Of a stretch of 64,000 nucleotides of DNA, positions 26,966 through 35,792 are shown piece after piece. The stretch covers positions 472,187 through 536,186 of the forward strand of contig NZ_GG749280.1 of the NCBI RefSeq assembly GCF_000160555.1. Direction: 5' to 3'. Source of the stretch: Centipeda noxia ATCC 43541 (GTDB lineage Bacteria > Bacillota > Negativicutes > Selenomonadales > Selenomonadaceae). The notes under the pieces were generated by a model. The model was not told the origin of the DNA and made no database searches. It was given only the letters and a program-made list of their open reading frames with translations. Numbering within the stretch: position 1 is the first letter of the stretch; every line of letters begins with the position of its first letter. A program made the translations under genes and the position numbers.

Positions 26966-29805
26966 CGTATCAGCTCCAGTAATTCCTTCGACTTTCGGTG
27001 CGCCGCGTCCGCAGCGAGCGCCTGCGCCAGATATTCCCGCGCCTTCTCGCGCCCTCCGAGGTGCAGGGAGGCGAGCCCCATCCCATAGAGATCGTCCGCC
27101 CCGGATTTCTCCAAACCGGTGCAGCACTCAAATGCCGCAAATGCCGCGCGCCAGCGCTGCGCCGCCGCAAACGACTCCGCCGCCGACCGGAGCGCATCTG
27201 CGCCGTATTCTGCAGCGATCTCCAAAAATCGTGCCGCCTGCGCATCATCCGCATGATGAACAAATGCTTCCCGCACGAGTTCATAGCCCTCCATGTTCCC
27301 AGGGAGCTCCGCTGCATCCGGCTCATCGTAATGCCGCCAAAACGCCTGCATCGATCCGGGCAGGAGCCCGCGCAGGCGATGGCGAAGATGCATGCTCTCC
27401 GCGTGCGCATCGCGCTCCAGATCCAGAAGAATCTCCGGAATCTCGCGCGCATATCCCGCCAGAACAGACACCAGCCGCTGACCGAGAGCCTCCAGCGCAG
27501 AGGCGTGCAGTTCCTCATAGAGCGAGGGCTCCGGCACGCGATGCCCCGTCTCCTGTGCGAGCGCCGCACGCGCCTGTTCGGCAAGGCGCAGCCATCCGTA
27601 GCTGTCTGCAAAGCGCGCGAGATAGGACAGCGTCTCGGCATCCGTCCCGAGCATCCTGCGCAGTTGCGCCAGAAGCTGCGGCGCGCCGTCTGCCGCATGA
27701 AGCTCCGCATAGACATCCAGAGCCTCCTCGCGCGCCGTACCGAGAGAGAGCGCACGCGCCGCTTCCTCCTCTGCCGCAGGAGTATCCCCCGCCTCCATCA
27801 ACACGCGTGCGCGCGCCGCAGAAACAGCGCCTGCCCATGCGGAGAACTCCGACGCCTCGCCGCTCTCGTCCATCGGATTCTCCCAAAGTGTCAGCGCCCG
27901 CGTCAGTTCGCCGCGTGCCGCCGCGTCGCCCGCCGCCGCAAGCAGCAGCCCGAGCCTCCCGTGGAAATCCGGCAGGAGGGGATATGCCTCGCATCCTGCG
28001 CGCGCGGCGGCGGTCTGTTCTGCCAGAGATATATTTTCCTTTTCCATCGCATCCAGCAGAAGATGATGGAGATGACTCTGCGCCCCGACGGATCTCACAT
28101 CCTCGTCCAGCGCCGCACGCGCATAGATGAGTGCTGCCGCATATTGCCCGAGGCCGTAATACGTATCCGCAAGATAACGGCAGTCTCCGGGCTGCAGTCC
28201 CGTCTCTTCGATGCGGCGCTCCATCAGCGCGAGATTGCGCTCGTGTTTGGCGCGCATGCGCCCCGCAGAGTAGCCCACGTGACGGATGGAGAGCGCAGCA
28301 GGTTCATGATAGAGCACAGGCTCTCCGCCGGCCTTCGTCAGCGCCTCATGCACCCGCCCCTCATAGGAGAGGCCTCGTCCGAGACGCAGGAGGCGGACAT
28401 GCGGCGCGCGCCCCGTCTCACGATCCCCCGCGTCCTCATCCACGTGCACGATCGGCACCAGCACGGCATCCACATGCGGCATGATCACATCCATCATCGC
28501 AAGATACGCACGCACCTCGGTCGGATCGAAGAAGCTCTCGTCCGCGTCCAAAACAGCCGCCCAGTCCCCATTCGCCTCTGCAAGAGAGGCATTGCGCGCG
28601 GCCGCAAAATCGTCCTGCCATGCAAAATCAAAAACGCGTGCGCCGGCGGCCTCTGCCATGGAGCGCGTGCCGTCGGTCGATCCCGTATCGACGACGACCC
28701 GCTCGTCCGCATAGGCAGCGGCATTCGAGAGCCACGTCTTCATATCCTTCGCATCATTGCGCACAAATACACAGGCAGAGACGCGGAGATTCTCCGCACG
28801 CGCAGCGATGCGCCGCCAGATCTCCATCCGCCGCCGCAGCTCCGCCGCCATATCCTCCGTGAAGAGAGAGACTTCCAATCCGCTCTCCTGCGCGGGAGAC
28901 GAAACTGCCTTCTCCGCCGCCGCAGCCGCCTCAGAATAGCGATGGAGCGCGGCCAGCGCCTCGGCCAGCTCCGCGCACATCTCAGGCAGCTCCGGGAACT
29001 CCTGCGCGGCCTGCTCCGCGATCGTCAGACGTTTTTCCCGCAGCTGCGGATGCGTGCCGTAAAGACGCAGCAGAATCCGATACGAACGGGCCGCATAGAC
29101 GACGGATCTCCGTCCGCGTGCAACATCGAGGAGAGCGTAATGCTCCGCCATTCGTTCATTGCCGAGATTGTCATAGGTCTCCGCGAGATAGCGCCAGCAG
29201 CGCTCCGGTGCATCGGTCTGCCGCAGTTCCTCGAGAAGGAGCCGCAGATTGCGCTCTCCCTTTTCCCGAGTCAGCGCGGCGGAGTAGCCCGTATGCACGA
29301 GCGTCAGCAGCTCCGGCGCGATAATGCGCGCCGGCGGCACACTGCCGTCCGCGTCGCGCAGCTCCTCATGGATACGCCCCTCATAGCGGCGCCCCTCCCG
29401 CCGGCGAAAGATCCGCGGCGCATAGGAGTCGAGCAGCGTTTCCCCCGTCGCCTCGTCGATGTTATGCCAGGGCACCAGAAGGACCTCGCTGCGCTCCGCC
29501 TCCGCCTGCTCAACAGCGCAGCGAAGGTTCTCCCGCGTCTCGGCAGAAAAATATTCGTCCGCATCAATAAAGACAATCCAATCGCCTGTCGCATGCGAGA
29601 GCGCCGCGTTGCGCGCGGAAGAAAAATCATCTTGCCACACGAAATCATGGACCGCCGCGTGAAAATCCACCGCCGTCTCTGCAACACCTCTGTCTCCTGC
29701 TGTCGAGACGACAATGATCTCGTCTGCCGCATCCCGGAGAGACGCGAGAGAGCGGCGAAGCTCATGCGCTTCGTCTTTTGCGATATAACATGCAGAGATC
29801 TTCAT
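26962..29805 (-). CDS. Double GT2 glycosyltransferase with TPR-like C-terminus
   Basis: First gene of the glycosylation cluster, 947 residues. GT2 domain 1 (1-210): [19 protein letters not shown] and [12 protein letters not shown] with D81/D83. Helical linker, then GT2 domain 2 (about 340-560): [47 protein letters not shown] with D420/D422. The last 380 residues are Ala/Leu-rich helices like TPRs. The two heads resemble each other and the next gene, so internal and gene duplication are likely. ATG 29805 follows AAGGAAGG; an upstream in-frame ATG at 29826 lacks a site. A TTGCCA-N17-TATAAT promoter lies just upstream. Confidence 0.85.
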   Translation of the reverse strand: MKISACYIAKDEAHELRRSLASLRDAADEIIVVSTAGDRGVAETAVDFHAAVHDFVWQDDFSSARNAALSHATGDWIVFIDADEYFSAETRENLRCAVEQAEAERSEVLLVPWHNIDEATGETLLDSYAPRIFRRREGRRYEGRIHEELRDADGSVPPARIIAPELLTLVHTGYSAALTREKGERNLRLLLEELRQTDAPERCWRYLAETYDNLGNERMAEHYALLDVARGRRSVVYAARSYRILLRLYGTHPQLREKRLTIAEQAAQEFPELPEMCAELAEALAALHRYSEAAAAAEKAVSSPAQESGLEVSLFTEDMAAELRRRMEIWRRIAARAENLRVSACVFVRNDAKDMKTWLSNAAAYADERVVVDTGSTDGTRSMAEAAGARVFDFAWQDDFAAARNASLAEANGDWAAVLDADESFFDPTEVRAYLAMMDVIMPHVDAVLVPIVHVDEDAGDRETGRAPHVRLLRLGRGLSYEGRVHEALTKAGGEPVLYHEPAALSIRHVGYSAGRMRAKHERNLALMERRIEETGLQPGDCRYLADTYYGLGQYAAALIYARAALDEDVRSVGAQSHLHHLLLDAMEKENISLAEQTAAARAGCEAYPLLPDFHGRLGLLLAAAGDAAARGELTRALTLWENPMDESGEASEFSAWAGAVSAARARVLMEAGDTPAAEEEAARALSLGTAREEALDVYAELHAADGAPQLLAQLRRMLGTDAETLSYLARFADSYGWLRLAEQARAALAQETGHRVPEPSLYEELHASALEALGQRLVSVLAGYAREIPEILLDLERDAHAESMHLRHRLRGLLPGSMQAFWRHYDEPDAAELPGNMEGYELVREAFVHHADDAQAARFLEIAAEYGADALRSAAESFAAAQRWRAAFAAFECCTGLEKSGADDLYGMGLASLHLGGREKAREYLAQALAADAAHRKSKELLELIR

Positions 29806-29834
29806 GCCGCATGACCTTCCTTTCATATAGAAAT

Positions 29835-29863
29835 ATTATAAGCGATCTGCTGAAATTTGGCAA
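29835..29863 (-). promoter_or_regulatory. sigmaA-type promoter of the glycosylation cluster
   Basis: On the minus strand TTGCCA (29863-29858), a 17-base spacer and TATAAT (29840-29835), about 30 bases before the first start codon. It sits just past the fliC terminator, so the cluster can be transcribed independently of flagellin. Confidence 0.8.
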
Positions 29864-29868
29864 AGAAA

Positions 29869-29902
29869 AAGAACCCCTCCCCGAAGGGAGAGGTTCTTTT
29901 TT
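29869..29902. terminator. Intrinsic terminator after fliC
   Basis: AAGAACC-(C)-CTCCC pairs with GGGAG-(A)-GGTTCTT around CGAA; T-runs occur on both strands. It ends the fliC transcript and separates it from the glycosylation operon. Confidence 0.88.
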
Positions 29903-29926
29903 CCGTAATATTGAGCCGAAGCTGAA

Positions 29927-31261
29927 TTACTGGAGAAGCGAGAGAACTGCCGAGCTATTCTGGTTCGCCTGCGCGAGCATGGACTGCGCAGCCTGGAGCA
30001 GCACGTTGTTCTTCGTGTAGTTCGTCATCTCCTTCGCCATGTCCGCATCACGGATCACAGACTCGGAGTTCTGAACGTTCTCGGAAGCCGTCGTGAGGTT
30101 CGAGCTCGTGTAAGCGAGGCGGGTCTGGACAGCGCCGATGTTCGCCTGCTCGTCAAGAGCCTTCTGGAGCGCAGTCTCGATCGCGTTGATCGCTGCGTTT
30201 GCCTTATCCTGCGTCTGGACGCTGATCACCGAACCGTCGCGGCCCTTCATGCCGAGTGCGAGCGAACGCATATCGGACATGCTGACCTTGATCGCCTGGT
30301 TTGCACGCGTGCCAGTCTGGAGGGTAAGAGCATTGTCCTCAGACTTGTTCTCTGCACGAACGCGCTCCGTGAACGCATCGAGTGCATTGTTTGCCGTCTT
30401 GCGGAGCGCACCCGTGTTGTCCTTGATCGCGATCGTGAACGAGGAGATCTGGTAGGTTGTACCTGTGCCGGCAGCGCTGATCGAGAGCGCCGACTTGTTG
30501 TCTGCCGTGTAGACGCTGTTCTTCGCCTTGTCGAGGCCAATGAAGGCCGAGTTCTGCGTAGAACCGGAAGCAACAGCGGCCGTGCCTGCGAGAGACTCAG
30601 CACCGTTGAACGCCGTGCTCTTGATGATATCAGCGAGCGTGTTGGTGCTGCCGACCGAGAACGTCGTCGTGTAGGTGCGGCCCTCACGGACGTAGGAGAC
30701 CGAGATGCTGTCCGTCGACTGAATGTTGAGGCTCTCATCCGTGCGGCTCTTGAGGTCCGTCAGTGCATCCGTCCAAGAAGCGGACGTGCTCAGCGAAGAG
30801 TTCGTGAGAATCGTGCAGGTTGCGGTACCGATGCTGTTGCGCGAACCGTCGACGAGGTACTTGCCGTTGTACGTAGCAAGCGCGTTGTCGTCGATCTGGT
30901 CAACCATCTGGTTGATCTCTTTCTGGATCGTACGACGATCCTCATCGGTGTTCGTGTCGTTCGCTGCGTTGATCGCCTTTTCCTTCAGGGTCTTGAGGAT
31001 CTCAACCGTGCTCGCGACAGCGCCCTCAGCGGTCTTCATCATGCTGTTGCCGTTCTGGGTGTTCTGGTTGTCCTGATCGAGCGAACGGATCTGGACGCGC
31101 ATACGCTCAGAGATGGCGTAGCCGGAAGCATCATCGCCTGCATCGTTGATCTTCATCCCCGAGGAGACCTTCTGGAGGCTCTTCGCGAGTGCTGACTGAT
31201 TCTTGTTCAGGATGTTGAGCGTGTTGACCGCCGACATGTTGTTCTTAACTACCATTGCCAT
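29927..31261 (-). CDS. fliC: Flagellin
   Basis: Filament subunit of 444 residues. The conserved N-terminal D0/D1 helices begin MAMVVKNNMSAVNTLNILNKNQ and include LQKVSSGMKINDAGDDASGYAISERM; the C-terminal D0 ends AQSMLAQANQNSSAVLSLLQ. The middle (about 150-330) is rich in Ser, Thr, Asn and Ala, a typical surface for O-linked glycans, and contains one Cys (TATCTILTN). ATG 31261 follows AGGGAGG; upstream in-frame codons belong to the leader. Dual promoters and a GGA-loop hairpin in the leader suggest sigma28 and CsrA control. It is the last gene of the late flagellar cluster. Confidence 0.97.
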   Translation of the reverse strand: MAMVVKNNMSAVNTLNILNKNQSALAKSLQKVSSGMKINDAGDDASGYAISERMRVQIRSLDQDNQNTQNGNSMMKTAEGAVASTVEILKTLKEKAINAANDTNTDEDRRTIQKEINQMVDQIDDNALATYNGKYLVDGSRNSIGTATCTILTNSSLSTSASWTDALTDLKSRTDESLNIQSTDSISVSYVREGRTYTTTFSVGSTNTLADIIKSTAFNGAESLAGTAAVASGSTQNSAFIGLDKAKNSVYTADNKSALSISAAGTGTTYQISSFTIAIKDNTGALRKTANNALDAFTERVRAENKSEDNALTLQTGTRANQAIKVSMSDMRSLALGMKGRDGSVISVQTQDKANAAINAIETALQKALDEQANIGAVQTRLAYTSSNLTTASENVQNSESVIRDADMAKEMTNYTKNNVLLQAAQSMLAQANQNSSAVLSLLQ

Positions 31262-31267
31262 GTGTAA

Positions 31268-31330
31268 ATTCCTCCCTGGTGTGGTTCCGGTTGCCCGGAA
31301 TGAAATGTATGTGCGGACATCCGTGCCCGC
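31268..31330 (-). promoter_or_regulatory. Candidate CsrA-binding leader of fliC
   Basis: In the minus-strand leader a 5-bp stem (31313-31317 with 31326-31330) presents an 8-base loop CACGGATG with the GGA core of CsrA sites. A second GGA lies in the ribosome site AGGGAGGAATTT just before the start. Two-site architecture with one site on the Shine-Dalgarno parallels the Bacillus hag leader. csrA and fliW lie about 3.5 kb upstream in the same cluster. Confidence 0.6.
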
Positions 31331-31426
31331 TTTCATAATAAGCAAGTGACGCGTCTATCCTTGTTGGCTGCTAGCTAGCCGTCCATGGCAGCCGCACCGC
31401 TTGCATATTATCATCTTACACTAAGT

Positions 31427-31453
31427 ATATCGTCAGGAAGAGGACATACTTAA
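31427..31453 (-). promoter_or_regulatory. sigma28/sigmaD-like flagellin promoter
   Basis: On the minus strand TTAAGTAT (31453-31446), an 11-base spacer and GACGATAT (31434-31427). The -10 matches GCCGATAT at 7 of 8 positions and the -35 is close to TAAAGTTT. FlgM, the antagonist of this sigma factor, is encoded in the cluster. Confidence 0.6.
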
Positions 31454-31469
31454 GTACTTGATTGGAAAT

Positions 31470-31498
31470 ATTTTACTTTTTTTATGACGGCTTGTCAA
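31470..31498 (-). promoter_or_regulatory. sigmaA-type promoter upstream of fliC
   Basis: On the minus strand TTGACA (31498-31493), 17-base spacer, TAAAAT (31475-31470). It lies just upstream of the sigma28-like element, giving fliC a possible vegetative promoter as well. Confidence 0.65.
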
Positions 31499-31543
31499 GT
31501 ATTCGCCTCCTATTTATGAGAGACAAATTTGCAAGCCTTAACG

Positions 31544-31888
31544 TCAATAACGCCGATTGAGATTGCCACCGAGCGGGTTCGCCTCCGTGAGGTCATAGCT
31601 GTGCACGGCAGCGTTCTGGCGGCGCGAGCGGTTCAGCCACGCGCGCGCCTTGTACTGGATCTGCATCTCGAGCGGACGGATCTCCGCATCGAGCGCGCCC
31701 CATTCCTCCGAGCCGCGGTAGGGATCCGCCGGCAGCTCTTTGAGCATGTCCACGATGCGCTCGCGCTGGTCGACCAGATCAATGAAGGTATCAATCTCTT
31801 CTTCGTCAATGAACTTCATCAGCTCATGCGTGAGCACGCGGTATTTTTCCCAAAGGGACTGCGCCGCCTCATATGCTTTATCCGGCAT
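31544..31888 (-). CDS. FliT-like small flagellar protein
   Basis: A 114-residue helical protein immediately after fliS with an 11-bp overlap. FliT, the FliD chaperone, occupies this slot in Bacillus-type clusters and is of similar size and helical makeup. Visible pattern: AYEAAQSLWEKYRVLTHELMKFIDEEEIDTFIDLVDQRERIVDML, a helix pair with a following DxR-ER segment common in FliT-like proteins. Sequence similarity alone is weak, so the name rests mainly on context. It is the last gene before fliC. Confidence 0.7.
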   Translation of the reverse strand: MPDKAYEAAQSLWEKYRVLTHELMKFIDEEEIDTFIDLVDQRERIVDMLKELPADPYRGSEEWGALDAEIRPLEMQIQYKARAWLNRSRRQNAAVHSYDLTEANPLGGNLNRRY

Positions 31889-32294
31889 AGACGCCGCTCC
31901 CCTCCATCCCCTGCGCTCCCTTCTCTTCGCGCGCCGTCTTCATCGCCTGCACCCATGCATCGCGCAGCTCCGTGATGATGTCGGTCGCTTCCTGGATGAT
32001 CGCGGGGTCGCTCTTCATATTGCCCTCGACCAGACGATCGTACGCATAATTGTAGAGGGGGAGCAGCTGATGGGAGATCTCGTAGTCCATATTGAGCGTG
32101 ACACGAAACTCGGAGATGATGTTCTGCGCCTTCTGAAGACAGATGTTTGCGTTCTCGTACTTCTTTTCCGCAAGTGCGTCGACGCCTTCTTTGATAAACT
32201 TCAGGCACCCGTTGTAGAGCATGAGGGTCAGCGCCTCAGGCGTCGCCGTCAGCACCTGCTGCTTCTTATATGCTTCCGCAGCACTGTTTACCAT
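31878..32294 (-). CDS. fliS: Flagellar export chaperone FliS
   Basis: Binds the disordered C-terminus of flagellin in the cytosol and prevents premature polymerisation; in Bacillus it also ties FliW to flagellin levels. The 138-residue product has the family start AAEAYKKQQVLTATPEALTLMLYNGCLKFI and the long helices ANICLQKAQNIISEFRVTLNMDYEISHQLLPLYNYAYDRL. Gene order fliD-fliS-fliT-like is standard. AGGGGG precedes ATG 32294. Confidence 0.95.
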   Translation of the reverse strand: MVNSAAEAYKKQQVLTATPEALTLMLYNGCLKFIKEGVDALAEKKYENANICLQKAQNIISEFRVTLNMDYEISHQLLPLYNYAYDRLVEGNMKSDPAIIQEATDIITELRDAWVQAMKTAREEKGAQGMEGSGVYAG

Positions 32295-32312
32295 ATGGGA
32301 ATCCCCCTTGCA

Positions 32313-33950
32313 TCATTGTGCAGCAAAGAAATTGAACTGCGTCGACAGACGCGAGATCGCAGTCTCCATCGCGTTGTACTTTTTGTAGAGGCTGTCTTCA
32401 AACGAGGTCATGAGCTTCTTGAAGTCGCTCATCTGCTTCTCGTAATTCTGAATGAGTCTGCCCAGCTCGCTCATATCGGTCTTGTCCGCTGATATGCCCG
32501 CATGGGATTCCAGCGATTTGAGCCGCCCGTTCAGCCGGTTGTAGATACGGGATGCAACGCCGTTGTTGCCGTAGTCGTCGTTCTCGTCATCGAAGGAAAT
32601 GAGACGGTAAACTGCATCCGGCTCCGCTGCGATCGCGTTCTTGAGCTTTGCCTCATCCAGCTGCAGATGCCCCGTCTGGTCCTTCGCCGTGATGCCGATG
32701 GACGAGAGTGTGCTGTAACGCCCCGGAGCGGACTGCACGCGGTTGATGACCGCATCGCGCAGATCGCCGATAATGGAGCGTACATAGCTGTCGCGGAAAA
32801 GCAGTCCGGACTTTGCCTTCTCGTTCCACTTGTCGACCTGGTCCTTCGTCATTCCCTCTTCCTGGGATTTCGTGAGGACGCCGTAGTCTCTGTACTTATT
32901 CTCGCCGTAGCGCTTCACGAGATCGTCGAGCAGCGCGTTGTACTCCTCGACGAACTTCTTGACGTTCTCGACGGCCTTGTCCTGGTCCTGCGCGATGTTG
33001 ATCTGCGCCGCAGTCCCCCCTGTCGTCTTCTTGAATGTATACGTAACGCCGTTTACCGTGAGCGTGTTATCCTGCAGGTTGTTGTAGTCGCGTCCGTCGA
33101 TCTTTACGCGCGCGTTCGTTCCCTGCGTCTCCATGGAGGAGGTTGTCCCGCTTGTCGACAGCGATACCGCCGGGCCGACCGTTCCGCCTGCGACCACACC
33201 CATGTTCAGATTATTGAGCAGCGTCGTCGTGTGTGCGGCCGAGGAGGCCGTTGTCTCCACGGACAGATTGATCTTATTCCCGTCGCCGGTCTTGCCGTTA
33301 AAGAGCGAGAAACCGTCCGATACGGAGTCATAGCTCGCACGGATGTCGAGCGAGGTCTTCTTGCCCTCCGAATCCGTGTAGCGCGCGTTGTTGATGCGCG
33401 CCGCGAGATCGTTGAGCGTCAGATTTTTGGTGAATACCTCTTCTGCCGTAAAGCTCACCGTCGCACTGCCCGTGCCGTTCGAGATCTTAAAGCTGAGCGC
33501 CGTATCCCCGGCCGCCATGCCCGCCGGCATTGTCCCGCCCGCAAAGGCGATGTCCCTGAGCTGGATGCCCGTCGATCCCGTATTGGCATGCGTTATCTTC
33601 TGCCCCGTAGTCGTCATCAGATAGGCGTTCGTCGCCGCCTGCGTGACCTCGACCGAATGCGCCATGAGGCCTGCGCTCGCATTTGCCGTCGCCGTCACGG
33701 CGTCCGCATTCGAGCTCGTCGCGGTCATGGGCTTGGTCGTCGAGCTCAGCCGGTAGTCCGACATCCTGCTGCGGAACGTGTTTACCTTATCGTAAACGTT
33801 CGCGTAGGCTTCCTTGCGCCACTCGGTCTCGACTTCCTTCTTATAGATGCGGTCGTATCTTTTCTGCTGGGAGATCATGCCGACCTTGACCAGCGACTCG
33901 ACGTCAAGACCGGAGCCGGAAAGCCCGTAGATTCCTTTTGTCGATGCCAT
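32313..33950 (-). CDS. fliD: Flagellar hook-associated protein 2 (filament cap)
   Basis: Capping protein that folds flagellin at the filament tip, 545 residues. The N-terminal FliD_N motif GIYGLSGSGLDVESLVKVGMISQQKRYDRIYKKEVETEWRKEA region is clear in pieces, the centre is variable and Thr/Ser-rich, and the C-terminus has the FliD_C coiled coil (ASRIYNRLNGRLKSLESHAG... NYEKQMSDFKKLMTSFEDSLYKKYNAMETAISRL). AAGGAGG precedes ATG 33950. It lies between flaG and fliS. Confidence 0.95.
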   Translation of the reverse strand: MASTKGIYGLSGSGLDVESLVKVGMISQQKRYDRIYKKEVETEWRKEAYANVYDKVNTFRSRMSDYRLSSTTKPMTATSSNADAVTATANASAGLMAHSVEVTQAATNAYLMTTTGQKITHANTGSTGIQLRDIAFAGGTMPAGMAAGDTALSFKISNGTGSATVSFTAEEVFTKNLTLNDLAARINNARYTDSEGKKTSLDIRASYDSVSDGFSLFNGKTGDGNKINLSVETTASSAAHTTTLLNNLNMGVVAGGTVGPAVSLSTSGTTSSMETQGTNARVKIDGRDYNNLQDNTLTVNGVTYTFKKTTGGTAAQINIAQDQDKAVENVKKFVEEYNALLDDLVKRYGENKYRDYGVLTKSQEEGMTKDQVDKWNEKAKSGLLFRDSYVRSIIGDLRDAVINRVQSAPGRYSTLSSIGITAKDQTGHLQLDEAKLKNAIAAEPDAVYRLISFDDENDDYGNNGVASRIYNRLNGRLKSLESHAGISADKTDMSELGRLIQNYEKQMSDFKKLMTSFEDSLYKKYNAMETAISRLSTQFNFFAAQ

Positions 33951-33971
33951 AATGTTCCTCCTTCCCCTTCC

Positions 33972-34400
33972 TTAGGCCGTCTTGTCCAAGAATGCGCCGA
34001 TCCAGTCATGCACCTTGATCATATGCTCGACCATTGCCTCGGGCGGAACTTCGCGCAAAACCTCGCCGGTTTTTTTGTCAAGCATGCGCACAGACATAAA
34101 GTTCACTTCTTTATGATACTGGAACTGCAGATTCACGTCGATATTCCGCATGATCTCGTTGAGCTGTTCCGTGATAAACGAGGTCTGCTCCTCTGTGAGC
34201 GGCTCGTGCTGCGCTTGTGCGCGCGCATCCTGTTCCTGTTTCTGTGCGGCATCTGCGGCGGACATCTCATTCATCGCCGTCTGCTGCGGCGAATCCTGCA
34301 CCGACGATTCAGCCGCATTCGGCTGCGGCGCATCGTATCCGTCCATGCTGCTGACGGCAACCGCCGCCAGCATAACATCCTGAACACTTCCTACGGTCAT
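33972..34400 (-). CDS. flaG: FlaG family flagellar protein
   Basis: A 142-residue protein with a variable Gln/Ala-rich N-terminal half and the conserved FlaG C-terminal domain (LNEIMRNIDVNLQFQYHKEVNFMSVRMLDKKTGEVLREVPPEAMVEHM). FlaG proteins influence filament length. ATG 34400 follows GGAGGAG; five in-frame codons upstream are excluded. Position just before fliD matches Bacillus yvyC. Confidence 0.9.
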   Translation of the reverse strand: MTVGSVQDVMLAAVAVSSMDGYDAPQPNAAESSVQDSPQQTAMNEMSAADAAQKQEQDARAQAQHEPLTEEQTSFITEQLNEIMRNIDVNLQFQYHKEVNFMSVRMLDKKTGEVLREVPPEAMVEHMIKVHDWIGAFLDKTA

Positions 34401-34473
34401 AAGGCACTCCTCCATGTGTACGGGGAACGCATCCGGCGTTCCCGCTCAGTTCTTCCTTGACTCCTCTATATCA

Positions 34474-34695
34474 TTAACTCTTGGGCAATGTGCTGAGGTC
34501 AACGTTCGCGGACGCAGCCGCGGCCTTTTGATTTTCCTCTTGAATTGCCCGGTAGATTTCACCGCGGTAGATCTTGACGCTCCGCGGCGCATCAATGGCG
34601 ATGCGCACATTGTCGCCCTGAACTTCCACGATATTGACGACGACATTGTCGCCGATCATGATCTGCTGTCTGGGTTTGCGTGTGAGTACGAGCAT
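34474..34695 (-). CDS. csrA: Carbon storage regulator CsrA
   Basis: RNA-binding translational repressor of 73 residues. It has the CsrA fold from MLVLTRKPRQQIMIGDNVVV through VRIAIDAPRSVKIYRGEIY, with Arg/Lys positions of the RNA-binding face (R6, K7 and R44-like) retained. In Bacillus-type systems it represses flagellin translation until FliW sequesters it. The start overlaps the fliW stop as TAATG, giving coupled synthesis with its antagonist. Confidence 0.97.
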   Translation of the reverse strand: MLVLTRKPRQQIMIGDNVVVNIVEVQGDNVRIAIDAPRSVKIYRGEIYRAIQEENQKAAAASANVDLSTLPKS

Positions 34696-35141
34696 TACTT
34701 GTCCTCCTCATCCGCAGGGAACAGGCGGTGCTTCGTCGTATATGGGCTGTGGTCAAGTACGATCTGTTTCGCCTTGCGCGTCTTCGCATTGATCACAATC
34801 GGGGCCATCAGATTCGCCGTGAGATCCCGGATCTCCTTTCCGTCGAGCGTGAGAATGGCATAGATCAGCACGTCCTCGGGCGAGGTCAGTTCGAGTTCCT
34901 TTTCCACATCGTCGTCGATGGTGAACTCATAGTCCGGAAAGAAGATGAGCGGCATCGTCATCAGAAACGCCAGCTCCGGCGTCTTGACCGACTGGAGGAA
35001 GACATACGGACTGCCCTCCTCGTAGGGAATGATGAGGAACTCCCGCTCCTCTTCAAATGCGGGAATCCCTGTCCCGAAATGGATGATTGCATCTTCTGCC
35101 GCTTCGATTTCGCCAAAACGGCTCGTGGTAATTTTCTTCAT
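34695..35141 (-). CDS. fliW: Flagellar assembly factor FliW
   Basis: Antagonist of CsrA that alternatively binds flagellin, forming the FliC-FliW-CsrA switch. A 148-residue protein with family motifs ITTSRFGEIEAAEDAIIHFGTGIPAFEEEREFLII (read in parts) and VLIYAILTLDG followed by NLMAPIVINAKTRKAKQIVL. ATG 35141 follows AGGAG; the TTG codon just before it is less likely. It overlaps csrA by TAATG. Confidence 0.96.
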   Translation of the reverse strand: MKKITTSRFGEIEAAEDAIIHFGTGIPAFEEEREFLIIPYEEGSPYVFLQSVKTPELAFLMTMPLIFFPDYEFTIDDDVEKELELTSPEDVLIYAILTLDGKEIRDLTANLMAPIVINAKTRKAKQIVLDHSPYTTKHRLFPADEEDK

Positions 35142-35153
35142 CAAAGACTCCTA

Positions 35154-35738
35154 TTATGCACGTATATCGTATTTGCCTTCGCTGACCCAGCGGTGAATAT
35201 CGCCCTTCTGCTGCAGATAGGTCTCGATGCTGCCGCGGTTGTAATGGATGCGTGCCTGCGCATCCGTATGCCACTGCGGCGTCGTACGCCCTATGGTCGG
35301 CGTGCCGACCGCCTCGCCCACATCAAAACGGATCTCAGGATCCGGAATCGCCTGCGCGACGATGTAGCGGTTCTGATCGGCGATGCTTTTCACATCGTTC
35401 CGGATGAATTCGAGCGCCACCTGCCGTCCGGGCTTCGGCCCGTCCTCGGCGAGCGCCCACGCCATCTGCGTATGCTTCGAGGTCCCTCGGCTCACATCGA
35501 CAAAGCCCTGCTGTCCGTGCTCGCGGGCAAAGTCTGTGTGATTCGTAAAGCCGTAGCTGTGCCGGCTCGGGTAGCTGTCAATGAAGAGCTTCGGCTGCGT
35601 TGCGCCCCGGTTGGAGCGGGCCTGCTGCGTCTGCTGCGCATAGCGCGGCTGATTGATACTGCTGTCCAGCGTATTCTTCTGCGCCCGTATCCCGATCATC
35701 GGGAGCGTGTGGCGCACATTGAGATAAAGCATGGGCAT
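35154..35738 (-). CDS. DUF6470 family protein (YviE-like)
   Basis: A 194-residue protein of unknown function located between flgL and fliW, exactly the position of Bacillus yviE. It begins with MPMLYLNVRHTLPMIGIRAQKNTL, a short beta-rich start typical of this family, and has a long Gln/Arg-rich middle. No signal peptide or membrane helix. AAAGGA precedes ATG 35738. A flagellar role is inferred only from conserved position. Confidence 0.8.
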   Translation of the reverse strand: MPMLYLNVRHTLPMIGIRAQKNTLDSSINQPRYAQQTQQARSNRGATQPKLFIDSYPSRHSYGFTNHTDFAREHGQQGFVDVSRGTSKHTQMAWALAEDGPKPGRQVALEFIRNDVKSIADQNRYIVAQAIPDPEIRFDVGEAVGTPTIGRTTPQWHTDAQARIHYNRGSIETYLQQKGDIHRWVSEGKYDIRA

Positions 35739-35792
35739 AATGGGCGTCCTTTCCCGTTATGATAATGCTGAATGCATCAGTGCTTCCGTAAT

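Noticed and set aside
26998-29814. A 938-codon plus-strand ORF opposite the double GT2 gene
   Set aside because: Arg-rich antisense shadow; no domains; the minus-strand gene has GT2 motifs and a promoter.
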